DNA of 25,568 nucleotides, from positions 1 through 25,568 of the forward strand of contig URGH01000035.1 of the NCBI GenBank assembly GCA_900547305.1, given 5' to 3'. A program made the translations under genes and the position numbers. Origin of the DNA: an uncultured Oscillospiraceae bacterium. Its GTDB lineage: Bacteria > Bacillota > Clostridia > Oscillospirales > Acutalibacteraceae. The notes under the pieces were generated by a model that worked only from the letters and a program-made list of their open reading frames with translations, did no database searches and was not told where the DNA came from. Shown piece by piece: positions 14,127 through 21,009 of this stretch; the stretch's first letter is position 1; the number at the start of each line of letters is the position of its first letter.

Positions 14127-14537
14127 TTATTGGTTCTTGCGGTACTTCTTTGGAGTGTATTTCTTGTTCTTTTCCTTTGCGATCCAATAGGCTTCCTGAA
14201 TACCTCTCATCATCTCGTCCAAATCCTCGTCGGCAAGACCGCCGCCGGAAAAAAGACCGCTGACTTCCTCTACCAGCGCTCTTGCCTGCTTTGCGCCCTT
14301 TGCCCCATATTCTTTGGCAGCAGCAAGCATAAATTCCTCACCTTCATTGAGGAAGTAGCTTTCTTCCGTATGAAACAGCTCCGCCAGCTTGTAGTAGACC
14401 TCTCTCTTTTTCGGATAGCGTTCGCCGGACTCATAGTTGGAGATTGTTCTGAGGGAAACCCCAAGAGCTTTCGCCAATTCCTCCTGCTTTAAGCCTGCCT
14501 TTATGCGGGCTTCTTTTAATTTCTCGCAAAACTTCAT
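14127..14537 (-). CDS. immR: XRE-family repressor (ImmR-like)
   Basis: 136 residues on the minus strand. The N-terminal Cro/CI-type helix-turn-helix is clear: KLKEARIKAGLKQEELAKAL, then GVSLRTISNYESGERYP (about residues 5-45). It is followed by a short dimerisation region and a basic tail (KEKNKKYTPKKYRKN). Start ATG 14537 is chosen because GGAGG lies 8 bases upstream; a TTG at 14561 would place the ribosome site within the coding sequence. With ImmA downstream it forms the repressor/protease immunity pair known from ICEBs1-like elements. It probably binds the repeated GCAAGTAARTTGC sites in the divergent promoter region, repressing the element genes at 14770 and beyond. Confidence 0.9.
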   Translation of the reverse strand: MKFCEKLKEARIKAGLKQEELAKALGVSLRTISNYESGERYPKKREVYYKLAELFHTEESYFLNEGEEFMLAAAKEYGAKGAKQARALVEEVSGLFSGGGLADEDLDEMMRGIQEAYWIAKEKNKKYTPKKYRKNQ

Positions 14538-14591
14538 CTTACCGTCCTCCGTAGTGTTCAAAAATGTTAGAAATTAAGTTGCCTGTTTCTA

Positions 14592-14620
14592 TTGACAAAC
14601 GCAAGTAAATTGCATATAAT
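14592..14620 (+). promoter_or_regulatory. Perfect consensus promoter, divergent from the repressor
   Basis: TTGACA (14592-14597), 17-bp spacer, TATAAT (14615-14620): an exact sigma-A consensus. The spacer contains a repressor-like dyad. It would drive the ArpU-like gene at 14770 and the recombination module beyond. Confidence 0.88.
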
Positions 14621-14644
14621 ATATACGCAAGTAAGTTGCATATA
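14599..14644. promoter_or_regulatory. Paired repressor operators (20-bp direct repeat of a dyad)
   Basis: ACGCAAGTAAATTGCATATA (14599-14618) and ACGCAAGTAAGTTGCATATA (14625-14644) differ at one base. Each holds the dyad GCAA-N5-TTGC. A weaker third half site, CAAGTTGCG, lies at about 14654-14662. One copy fills the promoter spacer and the next follows the -10 box, a typical XRE repressor arrangement. Confidence 0.8.
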
Positions 14645-14769
14645 TATCTTACCCCAAGTTGCGTGTTGTGTCAAGGGGTTTGAAAAAGATGTTGCAATTT
14701 ATTTTTATACTGACCGATGATATATCGCTTTTATTTAGTATGCCCGATTCATACAGACAAGGAGGAGCA

Positions 14770-15369
14770 ATGGGACGAAAAGATACAAAGGCAATTAAAA
14801 GCATCACAAAGATGTACGAGCAGTTAGAGCTGGCGCAGGACGATATATTTCATAAAACAAAGCTGCTTTTGAGCATTTACCGTGATGTAGTATGGGCAAC
14901 GCTTTCAAGCTGCGATTGCGTAAATGAAGAAATTTATTACTACGGCGACGATCTGAACGAAGCCCTTGTATATTTAGAGGAATTTGCTCCCGACATTGAG
15001 CGCAGCGAATTTGAAAGCCGGGTGTGCAGCCTTTTTGAAAACAAGTGGATGATCGACCTGATTGACAAAGCAATGAGCAAGGTCTATGACTACCATAACA
15101 ACGGCAAGTTATACCACGAAATACTCTCAAAAAGCTATCTGACCGCTTTCCGCTATACCGAAAGCGAGCTGTTGGAAATTCTGAGTATTGAGCGCAGCAC
15201 CTTTTATGACCGTAAGAAAGAAGCGATAATGCTGCTCGGAATTGCTTTATGGGGATATGCAATTCCGGCGTTCCGTGGCATTTTTGATGTGGAAGGAGAT
15301 GAGGACGAAATTCCTGAGTTTTTTATAAACACAGCGCAGTCCGACCTATGTCCGACGAAAGTCCGATAA
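14770..15369 (+). CDS. ArpU-like / sigma-like regulatory protein
   Basis: 199 residues, mostly helical. A C-terminal helix-turn-helix is visible in YTESELLEILSIERSTFYDR followed by KKEAIMLLGIALWGYA, as in ArpU/RinA-type phage late regulators and sigma region 4-like proteins. The N-terminus (MGRKDTKAIKSITKMYEQLE) is basic. GGAGGAGC immediately precedes ATG 14770; the upstream in-frame start at 14659 lacks a ribosome site. It is the first gene under the repressed consensus promoter, so it would be made on induction and could activate downstream element genes. Its 3' end overlaps a regularly spaced GTCCGA array that may be its own binding region. Family assignment is by pattern only. Confidence 0.65.
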   Translation: MGRKDTKAIKSITKMYEQLELAQDDIFHKTKLLLSIYRDVVWATLSSCDCVNEEIYYYGDDLNEALVYLEEFAPDIERSEFESRVCSLFENKWMIDLIDKAMSKVYDYHNNGKLYHEILSKSYLTAFRYTESELLEILSIERSTFYDRKKEAIMLLGIALWGYAIPAFRGIFDVEGDEDEIPEFFINTAQSDLCPTKVR

Positions 15370-15400
15370 CTGTCCGAGCAAATCCCTACTGAATGTCCGA
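15339..15400. repeat. Helically phased GTCCGA array
   Basis: GTCCGA occurs at 15339, 15350, 15361, 15372 and 15395. The first four are spaced exactly 11 bp apart, and the fifth is 23 bp further, as if one site were missing. Copies straddle the stop of the ArpU-like gene. Same-face spacing suggests cooperative protein binding. Confidence 0.85.
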
Positions 15401-15491
15401 CTTCACCTATGCTATACTGGCTATGCTGATGAATTGCAGCCGTTTTTTGCGGCTGGCACTAAAAAGGCAGAAAAATGTCACAAAGTTGCCA

Positions 15492-15520
15492 CTGACACGG
15501 GAAAAGCACCGTGTTATAAT
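15492..15520 (+). promoter_or_regulatory. Strong promoter without a following gene
   Basis: CTGACA (15492-15497), 17 bp, TATAAT (15515-15520). CACGG and CCGTG halves in the spacer form a dyad (CACGGGAAAAGCACCGTG). The next features are structured non-coding sequence and terminators. Confidence 0.7.
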
Positions 15521-15526
15521 AGTATC

Positions 15527-15660
15527 GTCGAAAAGTGCAGGCAATTTACTTGCCATTAAACCACTTGCCGATTATACTGCCTTTGCAATCCGTCAGAGCA
15601 GGCAAATGAATAAGACTTAAAGCAGTTACAGCCTTAAACGAGGTTTGTAGCTGCTTTTTT
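15527..15660 (+). ncRNA. Candidate small RNA or long structured leader
   Basis: A transcript from the promoter at 15492-15520 would run about 130 bases to a hairpin (about 15619-15655, AAAGCAG...CTGCTTT) with a T-run. It contains repeated GGCAA/TTGCC elements (near 15540, 15549, 15566 and 15601). The only open frame is a short fragment without a ribosome site. The RNA call rests on promoter plus terminator alone. Confidence 0.4.
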
Positions 15661-15977
15661 GTTGCCCGTTTGCCGTGATTGCACAGTGAAAAATGTTTTC
15701 TTGAAACAAGGCGGTATTTTTCACTAAGTTATAAATAGCTTAGGCGAAGCGAATTGAATACGACGAATTGAGAATGAAGCCGTTGTAGCCATCAAGTGTT
15801 GACTTGAAAACTGCAACGGCTTTTTTGTACCCTTTTCGCTTTCTTCTGAGCAGAAAGGGTGAAGTTATGTTTTTACTGCATTGGCAGAGCGCCGTGTCCC
15901 GTTATCCCTGATTTTCGGAATGAAATTTTTAATTTGACTTTATTAAAAAAATTCCGAATTTCAAGGAGGACACAAGA
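15661..15977 (+). other. Gene-free structured region (inverted repeats, terminator)
   Basis: No gene was seen. AGTGAAAAAT (15685-15694) is inverted at 15716-15725. CGAATTGA is repeated at 15750 and 15764. GCCGTTG (15779) pairs with CAACGGC (15814-15820) around an inner TCAAGT-GTTG-ACTTGA hairpin, followed by TTTTTT (terminator, 15779-15826). TTCGGAAT (15914-15921) is inverted as ATTCCGAA (15951-15958) just before the ribosome site of the next gene. It could contain an origin of transfer or RNA regulators; nothing decides this. Confidence 0.5.
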
Positions 15978-16562
15978 ATGTCTAACAATACAATCAATAT
16001 CGACATCGACGCATTGACCGAAGATTTTAAGGCGCACTGCAAGGTTATCAAGCTGGGGTGCGAATACCCCGGCTATACGGGCAAAGAGAAGTATGGCATT
16101 ATCAGCGATCTAAGCTACGAACAGATTACAGAACGGTATGCGCCGATTGTAAGGTGCTACCTTCCTTTCGTGCTTCTCAGCAAAGATATGGGCGAGGTAT
16201 TTGCAGAGTTTAACCGAAACGAGGACAAGTTCTACAAGCGTATGCGGCGGGATGATGTTTACGGCTTTGAGGACGGCACGACCGAGCGCCACAACATTGA
16301 ATGCTGTGTGCCTGATTTTGCAGAAGCCCTGTTTCGGGAGTGCTTTCCGCAGCGGCTCGTGGAAAAAGCGTTTTCGCTGCTGACCCCCATTCAACAAAGC
16401 CGTGTGAAACAGCACATTTTCGGGAAAAAGTCTTTTGCCAAAATTGCTGCTTCGGAGGGTAAAGCAAAGAACACAATTCAGGAGTCATACGATGCCGCAA
16501 TCAAAAAGATGAAAAAATTTTTGAAAAACACCCTGCCAAAAGACACCCCTTATTCAGAGTAA
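15978..16562 (+). CDS. Sigma-70-like regulatory protein of the element
   Basis: 194 residues. The C-terminal half resembles sigma region 4: LLTPIQQSRVKQHIFGKKSF followed by AKIAASEGKAKNTIQESYDAAIKK (about 135-180), a helix-turn-helix found in the small sigma-like proteins of Tn916/CTn elements. The middle part (DKFYKRMRRDDVYGFEDGTT) is typical of this group of accessory proteins. AAGGAGGACACAAG precedes ATG 15978. It lies between the structured region and the toxin/TnpW/TnpX genes, and probably helps control recombination-module expression. DNA binding is inferred from the motif; true sigma activity is doubtful because region 2 is not evident. Confidence 0.72.
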   Translation: MSNNTINIDIDALTEDFKAHCKVIKLGCEYPGYTGKEKYGIISDLSYEQITERYAPIVRCYLPFVLLSKDMGEVFAEFNRNEDKFYKRMRRDDVYGFEDGTTERHNIECCVPDFAEALFRECFPQRLVEKAFSLLTPIQQSRVKQHIFGKKSFAKIAASEGKAKNTIQESYDAAIKKMKKFLKNTLPKDTPYSE

Positions 16563-16564
16563 GT

Positions 16565-16600
16565 GAAGGGGTTATTCCTGAACTGAACAGGAACACCTTT
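16565..16600 (+). other. Hairpin between sigma-like gene and toxin gene
   Basis: AAGGGGTTATTCCTG pairs imperfectly with CAGGAACACCTT. No T-run, so a partial attenuator or processing site. Confidence 0.4.
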
Positions 16601-16629
16601 CAAAAATAAAAGTATGAGAGGTATACATT

Positions 16630-17184
16630 ATGGAAAACAAGAACACAAACGGCAAGGTTCAGCGTGGTGAAATCTATCTTTACGATTTCGGCAATAACGG
16701 AGGGTCAATCCAAAACGGTGTGCGTCCTGCTTTGGTCGTACAGTGCGATGAGGGAAATGCGGCAAGTAGCACAACGATAATTGCCGCAATAACTTCCGTT
16801 ATCAAGAAGCGGTTTCTTCCGACGCACATTATCGTAGGCAACCGTTTCGGTTTGAAAGCACCGTCTATGGTGATGCTGGAACAACTGAAAACCGTCAATC
16901 AATCCGACCTTATGGAGTATATCGGCAAGATTGACAACGAGCATTATATGAAGAAGCTCAATATCGGTATCAAAAAGGCGTTGGGGCTTTGGGTGGATAA
17001 GCCTTATCGCAAGCCCTCGAATATTCGTTGTCTATGCGTGAAATGCTTAGAGGACTATAAAAACAGCCAGAACTACATTGTGAAGCGCCTTGACCCGTTT
17101 GCAAGAGTCAAGGAAAAATGCGATAAGTGTCAGAATCTCGGCTATGATTACCTTGTCATCGAAAGAAGCAAGGAGGGGCGTTAA
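16630..17184 (+). CDS. MazF/PemK-family toxin-like protein with Cys-rich C-terminus
   Basis: 184 residues. The N-terminal 115 residues have the MazF/PemK fold pattern: VQRGEIYLYDFGNNGGS, GVRPALVVQCDEGN, STTIIAAITSVIKK and APSMVMLEQLKTVN. These proteins normally cut RNA. A C-terminal extension of about 65 residues carries CLCVKCLEDY and, after 30 residues, EKCDKCQNLG, i.e. two CxxC pairs suggesting a zinc ribbon absent from standard MazF. No MazE-like antitoxin precedes it, so it may be a repurposed, non-toxic or self-restrained member. GAGAGGTATAC precedes the ATG; the stop overlaps the next start (TAATG), so translation is coupled to TnpW. Location in the recombination operon suggests a role in element maintenance. 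Confidence 0.78.
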   Translation: MENKNTNGKVQRGEIYLYDFGNNGGSIQNGVRPALVVQCDEGNAASSTTIIAAITSVIKKRFLPTHIIVGNRFGLKAPSMVMLEQLKTVNQSDLMEYIGKIDNEHYMKKLNIGIKKALGLWVDKPYRKPSNIRCLCVKCLEDYKNSQNYIVKRLDPFARVKEKCDKCQNLGYDYLVIERSKEGR

Positions 17185-17402
17185 TGGAGAATACTTCGCA
17201 AAAGAACGACGCCGCCATTGAATTTTCTTCCGGCTTCTGCGACAGCGATTTCAAAATGAAAATCGGCGGAACGGTATATGAAGTTTCCACCCATTTTAAT
17301 CCCGAAGGCAACCGGTGCGTATTGCAGCAATTCCGTGACCTGATACTTTCAGAGGACTTGCTTGAAAATCGCATAATTGCAGAAAATGCAAAGGCACGGT
17401 AA
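17184..17402 (+). CDS. tnpW: Transposon-encoded protein TnpW-like
   Basis: 72 residues with the characteristic core FKMKIGGTVYEVSTHFNPEG followed by VLQQFRDLILSED, matching small TnpW proteins found immediately upstream of TnpX-type recombinases. The function is unknown; an accessory role in excision is possible. Its ATG overlaps the stop of the toxin-like gene and no independent ribosome site is needed beyond GGAGGGGCG. It is followed after about 50 bases by the recombinase. Confidence 0.85.
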   Translation: MENTSQKNDAAIEFSSGFCDSDFKMKIGGTVYEVSTHFNPEGNRCVLQQFRDLILSEDLLENRIIAENAKAR

Positions 17403-17450
17403 GATAATTATGCCTTTGCAATGCCCGGTTGTCGGAAAGGAGATATGACA

Positions 17451-19145
17451 ATGGCAACAGCAAACTATATCAAAGGGCAAAACGAAACCAAAATTACAGC
17501 TCTCTACTGCCGCCTTTCGCAAGATGACGGGCGTGAAGGTGAGAGCAACTCCATATCGAACCAAAAAGAGATTTTACTTGCATACGCTCAGCGAAACAAT
17601 TTCCCGAATCCGCAGTTTTTTACGGACGATGGATTTTCGGGTACGACCTTCGACCGACCGAGTTTTATTCAAATGGAGAACTTGGTGGAGCAGGGAGTGG
17701 TAGACACCATTATTGTAAAGGATTTGAGCCGCTTTGGAAGAAACTATCTCGATGTGGGTAACTACCTTGAAATCAAATACCCAACGCTGGGGGTAAGGTT
17801 CATCGCCATTCAGGAAAATGTCGATACCCTGAAAGAAACAGGCACGGAGATGATGCCGTTCAACAACATTTTTAATGAGTGGTATGCAGCTCAGACAAGC
17901 AAAAAAATCCGTGCGGTTTGGAAGAATAAAGCGGCAAACGGTAAGCGTGTCAGTTCCTCCGTCCCATTTGGGTATGTCAGAAACCCACAGGACAAAGAGG
18001 ACTGGTTGGTAGATGAACCGGCGGCGGAAGTTGTACGAAAAATCTATGCTCTGTGTCTCGACGGTCGGGGACCGTCGCAAATTGCACGGCAGCTTGAACA
18101 GGAAAAGGTGCTTATTCCCACCGCCTATTACGCTTCGCTCGGCAGAAAGACACGGAAACAGTACACAGACCCATACGCTTGGGATCAGAAAACAGTCGCC
18201 GGCATTCTTGTCAATCAGCAGTATACAGGCTGTACGGTAAACTTTATGACCACCACGGTCAGCTACAAGGTACACAAGACCGTGTATAATCCAAAGGACG
18301 AGTGGCAGATCATCCCGAACACCCAGCCTGCTATCATTGACGAGGATACTTGGAAAAGGGTGCAGGAACTTCGAGAGCATCGTATCCGTCCGACAGCAAC
18401 GGGCAGGACAAGTCTGTTCTCAGGCAAAGTGTTCTGCGCTGATTGCGGCTCAAAGCTCCACTTCTGCGCTGCCAAGAGTTTGAACGCCAATCAGGAGCAT
18501 TATCGCTGCTCCAACTACAAAAGCGGCAGAGGAAGCTGTCAGATACATTTTATCCGTAATGTTGTGCTTGAAAAAATCGTACTTGAAGCAATCAACAGCT
18601 TAGCGGACTTCGTAAGGTGCTATGAGCCGGTATTTCTATATCTAATGGCACAAAAGGATATTGTATCTAAACGGACAGAAACCTCTAAACTTAAAACTGC
18701 CGTTGAAAGTGGGAAACGGCGTATTCAAGACCTTGACAAGCTGATAGAGCGTATCTATGAAGATCAAGTCCTCGGTAACATCTCTGCCGAACGCTATGCA
18801 AGAATGTCGGTCAATTACGAGAACGAACAACGCACCCTTATCAATAAGGTGGCAGAGGACGAAAAGAAACTCGCCTGCATTGAACAGACGAGCCTTGACT
18901 TGAAAACCTTATTGAAGGTTCTGCGAAGCAGTACATCCTTTGACGAATTGACGCCAACCCTTGTGAACTCTCTGATCCGCAGGATTGAGGTTCATAACAA
19001 CGACAAATCAAGCGGTCATTGCTATGTGAAGGTAGACATCTACTTCACGGCTATCGGACTGATTGACATTCCCACAGAGGACGAAATCAAAAGCCTTATG
19101 GCTAAAATCCAAGCAAATCCGCAGGAATACAGGCTTACCGCCTGA
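17451..19145 (+). CDS. tnpX: Large serine recombinase TnpX-type (element integrase/excisionase)
   Basis: 564 residues. The N-terminal serine recombinase domain has the nucleophile Ser23 in YCRLSQDDG and catalytic Args in VKDLSRFGRNYLDVG. The recombinase domain (PFGYVRNPQDKEDWLVDEPA and onward, about 180-300) and a zinc-beta-ribbon (CADCGSKLHFC ... YRCSNYKSGRGSC, about 327-361) follow. After these comes a coiled coil (about 400-480) with the usual C-terminal SLIRRIEVHNN. It is shorter than Tn4451 TnpX (about 700 residues) but similar to CTn recombinases. It excises and integrates the element at GA-type dinucleotides in the known family. GGAAAGGAG is 8-9 bases before ATG 17451, rejecting the nearby ATG 17445. 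The element end is expected just downstream. Confidence 0.93.
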   Translation: MATANYIKGQNETKITALYCRLSQDDGREGESNSISNQKEILLAYAQRNNFPNPQFFTDDGFSGTTFDRPSFIQMENLVEQGVVDTIIVKDLSRFGRNYLDVGNYLEIKYPTLGVRFIAIQENVDTLKETGTEMMPFNNIFNEWYAAQTSKKIRAVWKNKAANGKRVSSSVPFGYVRNPQDKEDWLVDEPAAEVVRKIYALCLDGRGPSQIARQLEQEKVLIPTAYYASLGRKTRKQYTDPYAWDQKTVAGILVNQQYTGCTVNFMTTTVSYKVHKTVYNPKDEWQIIPNTQPAIIDEDTWKRVQELREHRIRPTATGRTSLFSGKVFCADCGSKLHFCAAKSLNANQEHYRCSNYKSGRGSCQIHFIRNVVLEKIVLEAINSLADFVRCYEPVFLYLMAQKDIVSKRTETSKLKTAVESGKRRIQDLDKLIERIYEDQVLGNISAERYARMSVNYENEQRTLINKVAEDEKKLACIEQTSLDLKTLLKVLRSSTSFDELTPTLVNSLIRRIEVHNNDKSSGHCYVKVDIYFTAIGLIDIPTEDEIKSLMAKIQANPQEYRLTA

Positions 19146-19240
19146 AAAGAGAAAACGGTGCAACCCCGATTGTGGGGTTACACCGTATCCCTGCCAAAAA
19201 ACATCCTTACGGGGCTTTGGCTAATACGGCGTCTCTTTTT
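19145..19240 (+). terminator. Terminator region after TnpX; probable element right end
   Basis: ACGGTG (19155-19160) and CACCGT (19181-19186), with inner AACCCC/GGGGTT, form a strong hairpin. AAAAGAGA before it is matched by TCTCTTTT at about 19232, followed by a T-run. Gene style changes after this point. The exact attachment site could not be placed. Confidence 0.6.
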
Positions 19241-19264
19241 TATTTTAGGAGGAAAAGATATAAG

Positions 19265-19792
19265 ATGAAACCGTTAACAGCAGAACAAAGTCAAATAGCA
19301 GAACTGAATCACGATCTCGTTTTTGAGTTTTTAAACGAATACAATCTGCCCGAATCGCAATATTATGATGTCGTTATATTCGGCTATCTTTGCGCGGTGC
19401 AGGATTATTGCGAGAAACCCGAATTGCAAAAGTATTTGTTTTCAACGGTTGCTTGGAAAAGAATGCGAAGGGAGTTATCTAATCATACGAAATATCTTGA
19501 ACGCAAAAAACGGGATTTCCAAACCGTGAGCCTTTCGGATATTAAGCGCGGAGATGACGCTTCCTTAAAAACGGATGAAACAGCAGCAGAAAATAAGCTT
19601 TTGGAAGATTTGAATTTCAGCCTGCTGCTTCATTCTTTAGCGGCTACAATCACTGAAAAGCAAATGCGCATAATCCGTATGAAGCTCGCTGGCTTTCGTA
19701 TGCATGATATCGCAAGGACGGAAAAAATGACATTTAGGGATATTAACCGCGCGCTTAACGATACATATGTGATTATTGAAACGCTGCTTTGA
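19265..19792 (+). CDS. Sigma-like / helix-turn-helix protein heading the second module
   Basis: 175 residues. The C-terminal part (ATITEKQMRIIRMKLAGFRM then HDIARTEKMTFRDINRAL, about 128-168) is a sigma region-4-like helix-turn-helix. The N-terminal half has a region-2-like helical pattern (QYYDVVIFGYLCAVQDYCEK, VAWKRMRRELSNHTKYLERK). GGAGG lies 11 bases before ATG 19265; an in-frame frame extending to 19172 lies inside the TnpX terminator and is rejected. It may regulate the following DUF4942 and methylase-helicase genes. The AT-richer codon use differs from the TnpX element. Confidence 0.68.
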   Translation: MKPLTAEQSQIAELNHDLVFEFLNEYNLPESQYYDVVIFGYLCAVQDYCEKPELQKYLFSTVAWKRMRRELSNHTKYLERKKRDFQTVSLSDIKRGDDASLKTDETAAENKLLEDLNFSLLLHSLAATITEKQMRIIRMKLAGFRMHDIARTEKMTFRDINRALNDTYVIIETLL

Positions 19793-19813
19793 TAAAAGAG
19801 AGGAAATGAAAGC

Positions 19814-20038
19814 ATGAAAAGCTTGGTTTTAATAAGCGGGCATATTGTGTTTCCCTTGAAAGAAGGCATATCTGCATATATCGCCTGCTCAAAAGGAATA
19901 ATACAGACCTCTAAAGTGGTTAATATTATTTCCTTTACAAAGGATTTTGCACATTTTGAAACAATGAATTCGGAGTATAAGATAACACCCGAAAAAAGCC
20001 CTGTTAAAGCGGCAGAGGTATTGCCTGAGTGTGCATAA
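19814..20038 (+). CDS. Small protein of unknown function
   Basis: 74 residues (MKSLVLISGHIVFPLKEGIS and onward). It has no signal peptide or membrane helix and appears to be a small beta-rich fold with alternating hydrophobic residues (AYIACSKGIIQTSKVVNIIS). GAGGAAATGAAAGC precedes the ATG; the gene follows the sigma-like gene by 21 bases and ends before a terminator. I do not recognise a family, but spacing, start context and position support a real gene. Confidence 0.55.
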   Translation: MKSLVLISGHIVFPLKEGISAYIACSKGIIQTSKVVNIISFTKDFAHFETMNSEYKITPEKSPVKAAEVLPECA

Positions 20039-20043
20039 AATAA

Positions 20044-20077
20044 AAAACGGGTGCGGGAATTTTCCTGCGCCCGTTTT
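20044..20077 (+). terminator. Terminator after the small protein gene
   Basis: AAAACGGGTGCGGG (20044-20057) pairs with CCTGCGCCCGTTTT (20064-20077) with G-T pairs, loop AATTTT. The T-run is short, so read-through to the next genes is possible. Confidence 0.65.
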
Positions 20078-20097
20078 CAACGGAAAGAGGAATGAAA

Positions 20098-21009
20098 ATG
20101 GATTTAGCTGAAAAACTGGCAAATGTGGATATGACTGCGGATAACCGAATATCCGAAGAAGACCGGAAATACGGCGAAACGCATCAAAAGGCTTATGAAA
20201 CGGCGCTCAGTGATTTAAAAGGACTTGTTTTGTACTGTAACAGTATGAATGCGGCGCAGAATGAAATTCTCGGAGATTGCGACAGAGCAGGACGGGTATC
20301 TCGCGGGTATACAAATATAAAAGATTTTTCGGTAGATAGTATTAAAAAAGCAATTTATGCTATTCACCGTCGTTTTGTTGTATTCATTGTAGATTATTTT
20401 AACTGGATATACAGTGTTGAGCTAAAAATCGATGATATCGCGGATAGTCTTATACCTAAAAAGCCCGAATATGTTTACGATGAAGATGAAAACTATGAAA
20501 TACAATGCCGTGAATGGGAAATAACGATGGAAAATTTATCCCTTCGCTTTAATGATGTTTTGGATCAGATTTTAATTCGGCTTGACGGCAGAACTTTTGC
20601 AGAACTTGCATTGGATGAAATTATTGAAAAAAGCACTTCAAACTCTGTAATTCGCGACACAAGATGTTTTGAGGTAAAGGGTGATACTATTTGCTTCAAA
20701 GATTATTTCTGTAATTACACATATTGGTTCAGCAGTGATAATTGGGAACTCAGAGAAAGAATGAGATACATTTTACCCGCGCTCTGGCATTATGAAACGG
20801 GACGGTTTTATAATTACGACTATCCCATCACAAAAATTTTCGGTCATTTCAATTGGCCCGAATTAGAGTTTGACGGCAAAAGTAAGCTTAAAAGTCTTAA
20901 ATGCTTTAAAAACGGGCGGGTTGATGTGAAATTTACAAGCAAGCAAAATGCAAGCGAATTTGCACAGAAATATCTCGGCTCGGTCGATAGCGGAGGGATT
21001 GCGGAATGA
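20098..21009 (+). CDS. DUF4942-like protein upstream of methylase-helicase
   Basis: 303 residues, soluble, helical in the middle. The C-terminal segment FDGKSKLKSLKCFKNGRVDV followed by KFTSKQNASEFAQKYLG resembles the end of DUF4942 proteins, often found next to, or fused with, DNA methyltransferases in phages and mobile elements. An earlier conserved-looking stretch is FCNYTYWFSSDNWELRERMR. GGAAAGAGG is 7 bases before ATG 20098; an ATG at 20092 is too close to it. The stop overlaps the next ATG (ATGA), so the two proteins are translationally coupled and may form a complex. No enzymatic motif was identified. Confidence 0.62.
   Translation: MDLAEKLANVDMTADNRISEEDRKYGETHQKAYETALSDLKGLVLYCNSMNAAQNEILGDCDRAGRVSRGYTNIKDFSVDSIKKAIYAIHRRFVVFIVDYFNWIYSVELKIDDIADSLIPKKPEYVYDEDENYEIQCREWEITMENLSLRFNDVLDQILIRLDGRTFAELALDEIIEKSTSNSVIRDTRCFEVKGDTICFKDYFCNYTYWFSSDNWELRERMRYILPALWHYETGRFYNYDYPITKIFGHFNWPELEFDGKSKLKSLKCFKNGRVDVKFTSKQNASEFAQKYLGSVDSGGIAE

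Noticed and set aside
14599..14644. Direct repeats considered as a CRISPR remnant
   Set aside because: Only two copies, a spacer of 6 bp, and a perfect fit to repressor operators over a promoter.
15393..15620. 75-codon plus-strand frame
   Set aside because: No ribosome site, runs through the phased repeats and the promoter at 15492-15520, and has a composition unlike a protein gene.
17574..18380. 268-codon minus-strand frame
   Set aside because: Antisense to the TnpX gene, which has full recombinase motifs.
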